Assembly: GCA_963780825.1 (NCBI GenBank) | Contig: CAWADL010000014.1 | Span: 434,001-498,000, forward strand | Direction of reading: 5' to 3' | Source of the DNA: Roseiarcus sp963780825 | Lineage (GTDB): Bacteria; Pseudomonadota; Alphaproteobacteria; Rhizobiales; Beijerinckiaceae | DNA: 64,000 nt | Shown: positions 47,731-58,505 of the stretch, one piece after another | Layout: each line of letters opens with the position of its first letter | How positions within the stretch are numbered: the stretch's first letter is position 1 | Notes under the pieces: model-generated | Databases searched by the model: none | Seen by the model: the letters and a program-made list of their open reading frames with translations, nothing else | Told to the model about the DNA's origin: nothing | Program-made: the position numbers and the translations under genes

Positions 47731-48506
47731 GGATCGATTTTTCCGGCCAGGCGGCGATCGTGACCGGCGCCGGCGGCGGCATCGGCCGCGCGGTTTGTCT
47801 GGCGCTCGCCGAGCGTCGGCGCGCAGCGTCCTGGCGGTGGATCTCTCCGAAGAGAGCGGCGCGCGAGACCGCGCAGCCGTGGGCGAGCACGGCGGCGAGG
47901 CGCTGTTTCAGCGCGCCGACGTCAGCGTCGAAGAGCGACGTCGCGCGCCTATGTCGATCGAGCGCTCTCCGCCTGGGGCCGCATAGACGTTTTCATGAAC
48001 AACGCGGCGTGGCAGGGCGTGATTCAGCCGTTGGTGGATTGCCCGGTCGAGCTGTTCGACAAGGTGATGGCGATCAACGTGCGCGGCGTGTTTCTCGGCC
48101 TCAAGCATGTGCTGCCGCCGATGGTCGCCGCGCGCAAAGGCGCCGTCGTCAATACCGCCTCGCTCGGCGCCTATATCGGGACGTCGCAATCTCGGGCCTT
48201 ATACGGCGAGCAAACACGCTGTGCTCGGTCTGACCAAGTCCACCGCGCTGGAAGTGGCGCGCAAGGGCGTGCGCATCAACGCGGTCTGTCCGGGGCCGGT
48301 GGACACGCCGATGCTGCGCGAGATCGAAGCCGGCCAGGCGGGCGGCGCCGACGAAAGCCTGCGCGCCAAGCGCGCCGCCTCGATCCCCGATGGCCGATAC
48401 GCCGAGCCGGAGGAGGTCGCCAATCTGATGGTCTATCTCGCCTCCGATTACGCGAGCCACATCACCGGGCCAGGGGATACAGATCAACGGAGGGAGTCAT
48501 GGCTGA
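47727..48506 (+). CDS. Short-chain dehydrogenase/reductase 2 (frameshifts)
   Basis: Begins M-R-I-D-F-S-G-Q-A-A-I-V-T-G-A-G-G-G-I-G, with M-N-N-A-A, N-T-A-S-L-G-A and Y-T-A-S-K-H-A catalytic segments, and ends I-N-G-G-S-H-G. About 258 residues after correction. It could oxidise an alcohol to the ketone used by the preceding monooxygenase, or a 3-hydroxyacyl-CoA. The start and end overlap both neighbours by a few bases, so the genes are translationally coupled. Confidence 0.85.
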
Positions 48507-49404
48507 CGCGCCGTTCGCTCTCCCGACCCGAACGCATCGGCGTCGTCGGCGGCGGCACGATGGGCGTCGGCATCGTCTATGTCTTCGCGGCGGCGGGATT
48601 CTGCGGTCTCGTTGGTCGAGCCCGACGATGCGCGCGCGGAGGCGGCGCAGGCGCATCCTGCGCGAGGCCGCCGCGGCCGGGCGTGAAGCGTGGCAAGCTC
48701 GAGCGAAGCCGAGGCGCAGCGCGTGATCTCGAAGCGCGTGCGGCGGCCATGCGTCGGCCGCTCGAACTCCCGCGAGCGGTTGGATCTCGTCATCGAGACG
48801 GTGCCCGAGCGGCTCGAACTCAAGCAGAAGGTGCTCGGCGGAGATCGCCTCGCGTCGCCCGGCGTTGATCGCGACCAACACCAGCGCGCTTTCGATCGAC
48901 GTGCTGGCGCGATCCGTCGAGCGACGCCTCCTCCTTCCTCGGCATGCATTTCTTCAATCCGGTCTGGTCGCTGCCGATGGTGGAGATCGTGCGCGGCGCC
49001 GCGACGAGCGAGGCGCGTTGACGCGCGCGCGCGGTTTCGCCGAGGCGATCGGCAAGACGACGATCACCGTCAGCGACACGCCGGGTTTCGCGACCAGCCG
49101 GCTCGATCTGATCGCCGCGATCGAAGCGATTCGGATGTTGCAGGACGGCGTCGCCAGCGCCGAGGACATCGACAAGGCGATGGTCGTCGCCTATCGCCAT
49201 CCGATCGGCCCGCTTGCGCCTCAGCGACATCGTCGGCCTCGACGTGCGGCTCGACATCGCCCGCCATCTCAGCCGCACGCTCGGGCCCCGCTACGAGCCG
49301 CCGCGACTGCTCGAAGAGATGGTCGCGCGCGGCGACCTCGGCCAGAAGACCGGCAAGGGGTTTTTCGACTGGTCTGCGGCCGCCGCAAGTTGAACAAGAA
49401 TTGA
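48499..49404 (+). CDS. 3-hydroxyacyl-CoA dehydrogenase (frameshifts)
   Basis: NAD-dependent beta-oxidation enzyme of about 300 residues. R-I-G-V-V-G-G-G-T-M-G-V-G-I is the NAD motif; L-V-I-E-T-V-P-E, A-T-N-T-S-A-L-S-I, G-M-H-F-F-N-P-V and G-K-T-T-I-T-V-S-D-T-P-G-F cover the catalytic region, and Q-K-T-G-K-G-F-F-D-W is near the end. Several extra bases between 48530 and 49330 break it. The stop is at 49393 or 49404 depending on the final frame. Its start lies inside the preceding SDR gene. Confidence 0.83.
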
Positions 49405-49417
49405 TCGGAGCAACGTC

Positions 49418-50605
49418 ATGGCCAGCTCTCTTCAACTCCCGCCTCGTCGACACCGCCGACCACCACGCGATGCTGCGCGAGAGCGTCGGCAAACTGGTCG
49501 GCGGGTTCGGCCGGCGCTATTTCCAGGACGTCGTCAAACGCGAGCGCGAAGCCGGTCGAACTCTGGAACGCGCTCGCGCAAGGCGGGCTTTCTCGGCGTG
49601 CATATTTCCGAGACCTACGGCGGCGGCGGCGCGGGCCTCGCGGACTACAACGTCATCGTCGAGGAGACGGCGGCGCAGGGCTGTCCCGATGCTCTCGCTG
49701 GTGATCGGCTCGATCTGCGCGCCGATCATCGAGCAGCACGGCAGCGAGGCGCTGAAGCGCGAATGGCTGCCCGGGCTCGCCAGCGGCGAGCGGCGCCTCG
49801 CCTTCGCGATCACCGAGCCGAACGCGGGCACCAACACCCACAAGGTCAGCACGGTCGCGCGCCGCGACGGCAACGGCTGGTCGCTCACGGGAACCAAATA
49901 CTGGACGTCGGCGGTCGACGAAGTCGACTCCATCCTCGTCGTTGCGCGCGGCGAAGAGCTCGACGCGAAGGGGCGCGGCGCGCTGTCGCTGTTCATCGTC
50001 CCCGCCGACGCCAGCGGGCCTTTCGAGGACGCCGATCGAGACCGCGCTGCAGGTCCCGGAGACGCAGTTCACCTTGTTTTTCGACGATGTCGAAGATTCC
50101 CGCCGACGCGCTCGTCGGGCAGGAAGGCCAGGGGCTCGCGTCATCTGTTCGCCGGCCTCAATCCGGAGCGCGTCTGCGCCGCGGCGATCAACAACGGCAT
50201 CGCCCGCTTCGCGCTCGGAGAAGGGCGCGCAATACGCGCAGCCGAGCGCAGCGTCTGGAACACGCCGATCGGCGCGCATCAGGGCGTCGCCCATCCGCTC
50301 GCCAAGGCCTATGTCGCCGTCCAGCAGGCGCGACTGATGACCGCGCGCGCGGCGCAGCTTTATGATCTTGGCTCCGAGCGAAGCGGGCGAGGCCGCCAAT
50401 ATGGCGAAATTCGCCGCCGCCGACGCCTCGCTCGAAGCGCTCGATCAGGCGATCCAGACGCATGGCGGCAACGGCATGGCGATCGAATACGGGCTCGCCG
50501 ACCTCTGGTTCATCGCGCGGTCTGCACAAGACGGCGCCGGTCAGCCGCGAGATGATCCTCAACTTCATCGCCCAGCACAGCCTCGGGCTGCCGAAGAGCT
50601 ACTGA
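49418..50605 (+). CDS. Acyl-CoA dehydrogenase (frameshifts)
   Basis: FAD enzyme of about 390 residues introducing the alpha-beta double bond of an acyl-CoA. L-A-F-A-I-T-E-P-N-A-G-T-N-T and W-S-L-T-G-T-K-Y-W-T-S are the flavin-domain motifs, and Q-T-H-G-G-N-G-M-A-I-E-Y-G-L-A-D-L is the C-terminal signature. The end L-G-L-P-K-S-Y is at 50605. Extra bases occur near 49430, 49555, 49690, 50030, 50090, 50145 and later. The next gene starts five bases after its stop. Confidence 0.87.
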
Positions 50606-50609
50606 AGCC

Positions 50610-52143
50610 ATGAGCACTTTCGCGCAAATCCTGCAGGGAGCACGCCGCCGAGCGCCCGCTCGCGCCCGCGCTGAGTTTCGAGGGCGCGACCTGGAGCTTC
50701 GCGGCAACTGCACGAGCGCAGTTCGCGCGTCGCCAATGCGCTGAAGGCGTCGGGCGTGCAGGCAGGGCGACCGGGTCGCCGTGCTGACCAAGAATCGCGC
50801 CGAGTATTTCGAGCTGATCTTCGCCTGCAGCCAGATCGGCGCGATCCTGGTTGGTCTCAACTGGCGGCTCGCGCGCGACGGAGATCGCGGCGATCGTCGC
50901 GGATGCGACGCCCTCCATTGCGATTGTCGGTGAGGAGGAGGCACGGCTGCTCAACGCCAGGCGCTCGCGGTCTCTGGCTTGACGAGAGTCATCGAATTCG
51001 GCGCCGAATACGACGCTTGGCGCGACGCGCAGCCCGCCGACGACGCCGGCTATGTCGGAGCGCCTGAGGACGTCATCTTCATCTTCTACACCTCCGGCAC
51101 GACCGGGCTTGCCCAAAGGGCGTCATGCTGACCAACGAGGGCATGTCCTACACGCGCCGCCTCGCGCAGGCGTGGCGCATGGGGCCTGTCGAGCGTCAAT
51201 CTCGTCGCCATGCCGATGTTCCACATCGGCGGCTGCGGCTACGGCTCGAGCACGATGCTGGCCGGCGGACACACCGTGCTGATGCGCGAGGTCAATCCCG
51301 CGAAGGCGATCGAGCTGATCGCGCAATACACGCGTCACGCATACGTTCTTTGTGCCGACCGTCGTGCAGTCGCTGCTGCAGGTTCCGGGCGTCGAGACGG
51401 CGGATCTATCGAGCCTGCAGCTGCTGATGTACGGCGCTTCGCCGATCGGCGAAGTGCTGCTGCGGCGTGCGCTCGGCGTGCTCAAATGCCAGTTCATGCA
51501 GGCCTACGGCATGACCGAATCCTCCGGCACCGTCGTCGAGCTCGAACCGGAGGATCACGACCCCGACGGCCCGCGCGCGGATCTGCTGCGCTCCTGCGGC
51601 CGCGCGCTGCCCTGGGTCGAGCTGCGGGTCGTCGATCCCGACGACGCTGGACGACGCGGAGACCGGCAAGGTCGGCGAAATCTGGTTGCGCACGCGCATG
51701 CTGATGAAGGGCTACTGGAGCAAGCCCGAAGCGACGCGCGAGGCGATCACTACCGACGGCTGGTTTCGCACGCGGCGACGCCGCCTATCTCGATGCGGAA
51801 GGCTACATCTATCCTGTTCGACCGCTTCAAGGACATGATCGTGTCAGGCGGCGAGAACGTCTATCCCGCCGAGATCGAGAACGTCCTCAACGCCCATCCC
51901 GCGGTGCTGGAGGTCGGCGTCATCGGCGCGCCGCACGAGCGCTGGATCGAAACGCCGGTCGCGGTCGTGGTGCTGAGGCCAGGGCATAGCGGCCGACGCC
52001 AAGGACCTGATCGACTTCACGCGCGAGCGGCTCGCCCATTACAAATGCCCGACGTACGGTTCGCTTCGTCGACGCGCTGCCGCGCAACGCCTCCGGCAAG
52101 TTGCTGAAGACGCGAAATGCGCCGACGGTTCGGGGGAGGCTGA
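50610..52143 (+). CDS. Acyl-CoA ligase 2 (many inserted bases)
   Basis: About 505 residues of the AMP-forming family: N-R-A-E-Y-F-E-L-I-F-A, I-F-Y-T-S-G-T-T-G-[L]-P-K-G-V-M-L-T near 51085-51130, Y-G-M-T-E-S-S-G-T, G-W-F-R-T-G-D-A-A-Y, D-R-F-K-D-M-I-V-S-G-G-E-N-V-Y and a final lysine in S-G-K-L-L-K. The corrected frame ends R-R-R-F-G-G-G at 52143. The span is 3n+1. A second ligase in the operon suggests that two acids are activated, for instance the imported acid and the acid released after ring or ester cleavage. Confidence 0.85.
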
Positions 52144-52146
52144 GCG

Positions 52147-52947
52147 ATGGCTGCCGACTCCTCGCTCCGCTCTGCCGCTGCTGCGGCGCTGGGTCGTCGA
52201 CTATTTCAACAGCCACGACGACGAGGCGGCGCGCGCGTTCATCGCGCCGGACTATGCGCTGCGAATTGGCGACGTCGTGCTTCGCAGGGCGCGACGAAAG
52301 CTGGCTGCCGGCGGTCGCCGAGCAGATGCGGCTGTTCCCCGGTCTCGGCATGACGGTTCATCAGACGCTGTGCGGCGAGAATTGGGCCGCGCGTTGCGTT
52401 CAGCGAGCACGGCGCCTCGAACGGGCGCGTCGCTGTCTGGTCGGGCGTCGCGATCTATTTCAGCGACGGCGAGCGGCTGACGCGCTGCATCGCGCAGGAA
52501 GACTATATGACGCGCCAGCGCCAATTGAAGTCGGGCGTCGCCGACGCGCGTCGAGCCGCCCGCCGCCGCGCCGTGGGACGTCGCGCCGCTCGCCGCGCAA
52601 CGAGGACGGCGGAAGCGGTCGTGCGGCGCTGGCTTGAACGGCGCCTGGCCGACGCCAACGCAGCGAGTGCGCTGCGACGACGAGCACATCACGCGGTCGC
52701 CGCTGCGCTTCGAGGTCGGCGAGCGTCGAGATCGACGCGCTGCTTTCGTCGGGGCCGGACGTCGCCTTTCATGCGCGCCAGACCGGCGTCTATCTCGGCG
52801 GCCTCGCCGGGTTGAGGCGGCGGGGCAATCCGCGTCGCTTCATGTCAACGGCATCCTGCGCGTCGCCGACGGACGCGTCGACGTCCGGCCGCGATCATTC
52901 GCGATCGCGCCGGACTGCGCGCCGCGCTGCTAGAAGGGAAGCGATAG
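52147..52947 (+). CDS. Two-domain SnoaL/NTF2-like protein (frameshifts)
   Basis: An ATG at 52147 begins M-A-A-D-S-S-L-R-S, then V-V-D-Y-F-N-S-H-D-D-E-A-A-R-A-F-I and R-D-E-S-W-L-P-A-V-A-E-Q-M-R-L-F-P-G-L, a SnoaL-like fold. A second NTF2-like unit is suggested by E-A-V-V-R-R-W-L-E, D-E-H-I-T, F-H-A-R-Q-T-G-V-Y-L-G-G-L and L-H-V-N-G-I-L-R-V-A-D-G-R-V-D. The end L-L-E-G-K-R-stop is at 52947. Frames change often. Such proteins include hydratases and isomerases; the reaction is unknown. Confidence 0.65.
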
Positions 52948-52966
52948 CGACTGACGCGCGCCGCTC

Positions 52967-53730
52967 GTGCTTGTCGAGACCGACGGCGGCGTGATCGTGA
53001 TCACGATCAACCGCCCGGAGGCGCGCAACGCGATCAACCGCGCTGCCTCGGAGGCGATCGCGGCGGCGATCGATCGTCTCGACGCGGACGCTTCGCTGTC
53101 GGTCGGCATCCTCACCGGCGCCGGCGGACATTTCTGCGCCGGCATGGACCTCAAGGCTTTCCTACAAGGCGAGCGGGTCGAACTCGAAGGCCGCGGCCTC
53201 GCCGGCCTCGTCGAGCGGCCGCCGCACAAGCCGCTGATCGCCGCTGTCGAGGGTTATGCGCTCGCGGGCGGTTTCGAGATCGCGCTCGCCTGCGATCTGA
53301 TCGTCGCCGCTGAGAACGGCGCAGTTCGGCATTCCCGGAGGTTCGCCGCGGGCTTGATTGCCGGATCGGGCGGCCTGTTGCGCCTGCCGCAAAAGATGCC
53401 GCGCGCAGATCGCGATGGAATATGCGCTGACGGGCCGCATGATGAAGGCCGCCGAGGCGCCGGCCAGTGGGGCCTCGTCAACCGCCTCGTCGCGCCGGGC
53501 GGCGCTGCTCGCCGCCGCGCGCGACACTGGCCGCCGAGATCGCGGCCAACGGGCCGCTTCGCGGTCGCGATGACCAAGAAAGTCATCGACGAGGCGCCGA
53601 CCTGGCCGGCGGCGGAAATCTGGCCGCGTCAGAAGGAGATTCTCGAGCGCGTGATTGCCTCCGAACGACGCGCGAGAAGGCGCGCTCGCTTTCGCTGAGA
53701 AACGCGCGGCCGAGCTGGACCGGGACTTAG
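52967..53730 (+). CDS. Enoyl-CoA hydratase 2 (frameshifts)
   Basis: Crotonase-fold protein of about 253 residues. I-N-R-P-E-A-R-N-A-I-N near the N terminus, G-H-F-C-A-G-M-D-L-K and G-Y-A-L-A-G-G-F-E-I-A form the oxyanion pockets; F-G-I-P-E-V-R-R-G-L follows after a shift near 53325. The corrected C terminus ends A-E-W-T-G-T at 53730. The GTG at 52967 is used as start; the true start may lie slightly upstream near 52951 behind an inserted base. Confidence 0.82.
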
Positions 53731-53770
53731 AACTCGGCGAAACAGCAAATATGTGAGGGAGGAAACAGAC

Positions 53771-55011
53771 ATGACCGATTTGGCCTTTTCGATTTCAACC
53801 AGGCGCTCGCTTGCGCTGCTGACGCTCGCCGCCGCGGTTGGCCTCGCCGGCCGCCCCGGCACACGCGCAGGAGGCGCCGGACGACGGCGTCTACAAGGAC
53901 CACATCGACTGGGGACGTGCTGATGGATCTCTCGGGTCCGACGTCCTCCTCGCAGGGCCCCTGGGTGACCGGGTTCCAGGACTATATGCGCAAGGTCAAC
54001 GAGGCGGGCGGCGTCAATGGGCGCAAGGTCAACGTGCTCGCGGAGGACAACCGCTTCAACGCGGCCACCGACAAGATCGCTTTCGAGAAGCTCGTCAGCC
54101 AGACGCCCGTCATCGCGATCTCCGGCATGGGCAACTCGGCGTCGCAGGTCGCGACTCGCGCCGACTATCAAGTCCGGCCAGGTGCCGATCGTCGGCACCT
54201 ATACGCCCACGAAGGCGCTCTCCGAGCCGGTTTCGCCGATGGTCTACAACGGCTTCTGCGGCTACAAGCAGATGGCCGACGCCGGCGTCGGCTACTATGT
54301 CGACAAGCTGAAGCTGAAGGCGCCGAAGGTGATGACCGTCGCCATCGAGACGGCGGGCGGCAAGGACTACGCGAATTTCGTCGCCGACGCCGGCGGCCAA
54401 ATACGGCGGGACCGCTTCCGCCGTGACGATGAAGGTCACCGCCGTCGACGTGACGCCGCAGGTGCAGGAGATCATGGCGCAGAAGCCGGACTTCATCACG
54501 ATCTACGGCATCGAGAACACATCGATCCTGACTATGAAGGCGCTCGCGCAATACGGCCTCAACATTCCCGCCTTCGGCATCACCTATCTCGGTTCGCCCT
54601 CCGTCTTCCAGGCGCTGGGACCGCAGGCCGGCGCCAACTACACGTTCATCAGTTGCTTCACGCCGGGCGGGGCCGATCAGGCGCCGGGCAATATCGAGAT
54701 GTCGGCCTATGCGGATAAGGTCGGCCACAGCGCGCTGAAGGCCAACATCAACTACGTCTCCGGCTGGGTGACCGGCCAGATGGCGGCCGAGGCGCTCGAC
54801 CAAGACCGGCGCTGACGCTTCACGGGCTAAACTCGTCGAGACCCTCGCGCCGGGCTTCACCGTCGACACCAAGGGACTTTCCGCGCCGATCGTCTACACC
54901 AAGGACGATCACACCGGGCCGCAGGTGCTGAAGATGTTCGGCTACGACTACGCGGCGAACAAGTTCAAGGCGTTCGGCGAATACAGCGACTACGCGAAAT
55001 ACACGAAGTAG
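53771..55011 (+). CDS. Branched-chain-type ABC transporter binding protein (LivK-like, frameshifts)
   Basis: Periplasmic receptor of about 412 residues: signal peptide S-L-A-L-L-T-L-A-A-A-V-G-L-A-G, then V-L-M-D-L-S-G-P-T-S-S, N-R-F-N-A-A-T-D-K, V-G-T-Y-T-P-T-K-A-L and Y-G-I-E-N-T-S. Members of this group bind hydrophobic or aromatic acids as well as amino acids. Extra bases lie near 53845, 53910, 54165, 54400 and 54800. It follows catabolic genes directly and heads a full transporter set, so the imported compound is probably the substrate of the enzymes upstream. Confidence 0.86.
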
Positions 55012-55023
55012 CGGACGCTCGCC

Positions 55024-55892
55024 ATGCTCGCGCAAGTTCTCTTCAGCGGCATCGCGCTCGGCAGCATCTACGGGCTCGTCGCGCTCGGATTTGCGGTCGT
55101 GTTCAAGGCGACTGAAGTGTTCAACTTCGCGCAGGGCATGCTCGCGGTGTGCGGCGCCTATTTCGCCGTCACCGCGATCTCGATCTTTCACTGGCCGTTC
55201 CCGCTGGCGATCGTCTTCATGGCGGTCGCCGCCGCTGCGCTCGGCGTCGCCGTGCATATCCTGCTGATCCAACCGCTCGCCGGCCGTTCGATGCTGGCGG
55301 TCATCATGGTGACGATCGCGCTCTCGATCGTGCTGCGCGCCGCGATCGAAATCATCTACGGACCGCAGGGGCGCACGCTCATGACGCCGCTGCCGAACGG
55401 CGTCATCACCGCTCGGCTCGCTGCGGATCTCGGAATTGCATCTCACCGCGGCGCTGGTGAGCTGGGCCTGCATGGCGATCTTCGCCGCCTTCTTCCGCTT
55501 CACGTCCATCGGGCTGCTGATGCGCGCGACCGCCGACGGTCACGAGGCGGCGCGTCGTTTCCGGCATCAACGTCAATGCGATGAACCGGCTTGCCTGGGC
55601 CATCGGCAGTCTGCTGGCGGCGATCGGCGGATTGTTCCTCGGTCAATTGCAGATCGTGTCCACCGATCTCGAGTCGATCGGCCTGCTCGCGCTGCCTGCG
55701 GTGGTGATCGGCGGAATGCAGAGCATCCCGGGCGCGGTGGTCGGCGGGCTGCTTGTCGGCGTCATCGAGCAGCTCTCGGCGTCCTACATCTCGCCGAAGT
55801 CGACCGACATCGTCATCTACGCTTTGCTGCTTCTCATTCTGCTCGTCAGGCCTTGGGGTCTGTTCGGGCAGCGCGAACTCGGCCGGGTCTAG
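55024..55892 (+). CDS. Branched-chain-type ABC permease 1 (LivH-like, two inserted bases)
   Basis: Membrane protein of about 288 residues with the L-F-S-G-I-A-L-G-S-I-Y-G-L-V-A-L-G start and the N-F-A-Q-G-M motif typical of LivH. Extra bases near 55430 and 55558 restore one frame, and the span is 3n+2 as expected. Ends W-G-L-F-G-Q-R-E-L-G-R-V two bases before the next ATG. Confidence 0.9.
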
Positions 55893-55893
55893 C

Positions 55894-56997
55894 ATGTCCG
55901 ACGCGCTTGTCACGAAACCGCGCATCGCCGCTCCGCTTCCGCTCAACACCCGGCTCTGGCGGTTGCTGCGCTGGGCGCTCGCTCTCGCGTTGTTCGTCTA
56001 CCTGCCGTTTGTGTTGACGCCATCGCGCGGCCTTCGGCGTTCCGTCTGACCAATACGCGAATTGCTGAACCTCGGCCTCACGCAGATCAACCTGATGCTG
56101 ATCGCGATGCTGGGCGCGCTGTCGCTCAACTATCTCACCGGTTGCGCCGGCCTCATTTCGATTGGTCACGCGGCTTTCTACGCGACCGGCGCTATGACCG
56201 CGGCGATCGTCGGCACGCAATGGGGCTGGCCGTTTCCGCTCGCGCTCGCCGCCGCGGCGGTGACGGGCGCGCTGGTCGGCGTCGTTGCGGGTTTGCCGTC
56301 GCTGAGGGTGCGCGGGCTCTATTTCGTGCTGTCGACGCTCGCCGTGCATCACGTCGTCGTCTTCGTCTTCCTCGAATATCAGTTCCGCTATTTCGACGTG
56401 GTCGGCGTGCCCTACGAGGCGCCGGTGCTGGGCGCTTATGAGTTGAATACGCCGATGCGCTGGTATTTCTTCCTGCTGCCGGTCGTGGCGCTCGTCTACT
56501 GGGGCTTGAAGAACAGCCTGACGACACGCGAGGGCGTGGCGATGCGCGCGATGCGCGATCACGAACTTGCGGCGACCGCCGCCGGCGTCGACGTGCGCAT
56601 CCTCCGGCTCAAGGCGTTCGCGTTCTCATCGGCGATCGCCTCTGTGGCCGGGGCGTTGCAGGCCTATTTCATGTCCAACGTCACCTCCGAAGCCTTCGGT
56701 CTCGATTTCGCGATCCAGTTCATTGCGATGATCATCATCGGCGGCCTCGGGTCGCTCGGCGGCTCGCTGGTCGGCGCCGCGATCTGGCTGCTGTTGCCCT
56801 CGATCATTTCCGGTCTCGCCCCGCAGGGCGGCGACGCGAGCGGCTTCGTGGGGACACTGCTGGTCGAGCACAAGCCGCAACTCGTGCAGGCGATCTTCGG
56901 TCTGCTCATCATCCTGCTGCTGATCTTCGCGCCGGGCGGCGTCGCCGGGCTCGGTCGCAAGCTGAAAGCGCTGCTCTCGCCGCAGGCGACCAACTGA
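55894..56997 (+). CDS. Branched-chain-type ABC permease 2 (LivM-like, frameshifts near the start)
   Basis: About 366 residues. N-terminal cytoplasmic tail and first membrane segment, then shifts between 56030 and 56065, after which L-N-L-G-L-T-Q-I-N-L-M-L and I-S-I-G-H-A-A-F-Y-A-T-G, the LivM signature, continue to 56997. The stop overlaps the LivF start. Confidence 0.9.
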
Positions 56998-57737
56998 TGG
57001 CGCCCGCGCTCGCCATCGAAGGCCTGTCGGCCAACTATGCGCGCAAGGGGCTTGCGCTGGATGACGTCAGCCTCGTCGTTCCCAAGGGCGGCATCGTTGC
57101 GTTGCTCGGCGCCAATGGCGCGGGCAAGACGACGCTGATCCGCGCGGCGACCGGTCTGATTGGTCTGCATGGCGGCCGGATTGCCAAAGGCGTCGTGCGC
57201 TTCGCAGGCGAGGCGGTGCAGCATCTGCCCGCCCACAAGCGCGTGCGCCTCGGCATGGCGCAGGTTCCCGAAGGGCGGCTGGTGTTCAAGAAGCTCAGCG
57301 TCGAGGACAATCTGCTGGTCGGCGCCGCAATTCTGCCGGGCGCCCAGCGCCGCGAGGGGCTCGAGGCTGTCTATGCGCTGTTCCCCCGTCTGAAGGAGCG
57401 CCGCCAGTCGGCGGCGGGGTGGCTTTCGGGCGGCGAGCAGCAGATGCTGGCGCTCGGCCGGGCGCTGATTGGCCGCCCGCAGCTTCTTCTGGTGGACGAA
57501 CTGTCGCTTGGTCTGGCGCCAATCATCGTGCGGCAGATCTATGAGCAGCTGCGCAAGGTCGGCGACACGCTCGGCGCGTCGATGCTGGTCGTGGAGCAGA
57601 ATGCGCGCCTCGCGCTGGAATTCGCCAGCTACGCCTACGTGCTCGAAAGCGGCCGGGTCGCGGTTTCCGGGCCAGCCGCGGAGGTCGCGGCCAGCGAGGC
57701 GATGCGGGCGTCTTATCTCGGGGCGGAAAACGCATGA
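56997..57737 (+). CDS. Branched-chain-type ABC ATPase (LivF-like)
   Basis: 246 residues, intact. Walker A G-A-N-G-A-G-K-T-T, signature L-S-G-G-E-Q-Q-M-L-A-L-G, Walker B L-L-L-V-D-E-L-S-L-G-L-A-P, the last being diagnostic of LivF. The start overlaps the stop of the LivM-like gene by one base, and its end overlaps the LivG-like start as ATGA. Confidence 0.94.
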   Translation: MAPALAIEGLSANYARKGLALDDVSLVVPKGGIVALLGANGAGKTTLIRAATGLIGLHGGRIAKGVVRFAGEAVQHLPAHKRVRLGMAQVPEGRLVFKKLSVEDNLLVGAAILPGAQRREGLEAVYALFPRLKERRQSAAGWLSGGEQQMLALGRALIGRPQLLLVDELSLGLAPIIVRQIYEQLRKVGDTLGASMLVVEQNARLALEFASYAYVLESGRVAVSGPAAEVAASEAMRASYLGAENA

Positions 57738-58505
57738 CCGCGCCGCTGCTCGAAGTCGCATCGCTGCAGAAGCGTTTCCTCGGCCTGCTCGCGCTGGACG
57801 ACGTCAGTTTCGCGTTGCAGGCGGGCGAGATCACTTCGCTGATCGGCCCCAACGGCGCCGGCAAGACAACGCTGTTCAACTGCATCACTGGCATGATCGC
57901 GCCGACGGCGGGCGCTGTGCGGTTCGAGGGCCGCGACATCGCCGGAATCGGCGCGCACCGGATCTCGCGCGTTCGGCATCGCGCGCACCTTCCAGAACCT
58001 CGCCTTGTTCAGCGGATTGAGCGTGCTGGAGAACCTGATGGTCGGCGCCTATCAGCTCGGCCGCTCGGGCCTGCTTGGCGGCGCGCTGCTCAGCCCGCGC
58101 GCGCGTCGCGAGCGACGCGAAGCCGAAGACGCGGCGCGGGATACGCTGGCCTTCCTGGGGATGGAATATGCTGCCGATCTTCCGCCCTCCGAGCTCCCCT
58201 ACGGCCGACAGAAGCAGATCGAATTCGGCCGCGCCCTGATGCAGAAGGGTCGGCTGCTGCTGCTCGACGAACCGATGGCGGGCATGAGCGCCGCCGAGAA
58301 AGGCGAGATGACGGAATTGATCCGCCGCGTGCGCCGCGATCTCGGTGTCACGGTGCTGATCGTTGAGCACGACATTCCCGTGATCATGAACATTTCCGAT
58401 AAGATCGTCGTGCTCGATTTCGGCCGCAAGATCGCCGACGGCGCCCCACAGGAAGTGCGCTCCAATCCAGCCGTCGTCGCGGCCTATCTCGGCGCCGAGG
58501 GCTAG
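57734..58505 (+). CDS. Branched-chain-type ABC ATPase (LivG-like, one inserted base)
   Basis: About 256 residues. Walker A G-P-N-G-A-G-K-T-T; an extra base near 57970 separates G-I-G-A-H-R-I-S from G-I-A-R-T-F-Q-N-L, the LivG motif. The signature region is unusual: L-P-Y-G-R-Q-K-Q-I-E replaces the standard L-S-G-G-Q, as in other LivG proteins. Walker B is L-L-L-L-D-E-P-M-A-G-M. The span is 3n+1. Last gene of the catabolic operon that starts at 42442. Confidence 0.92.

Noticed and set aside
42900..56100. Programmed +1 frameshifting or a genomic island of pseudogenes
   Set aside because: Shifts occur too often and at unrelated sequences for recoding, and almost all conserved motifs survive with hardly any stop substitutions, which is not how old pseudogenes look.
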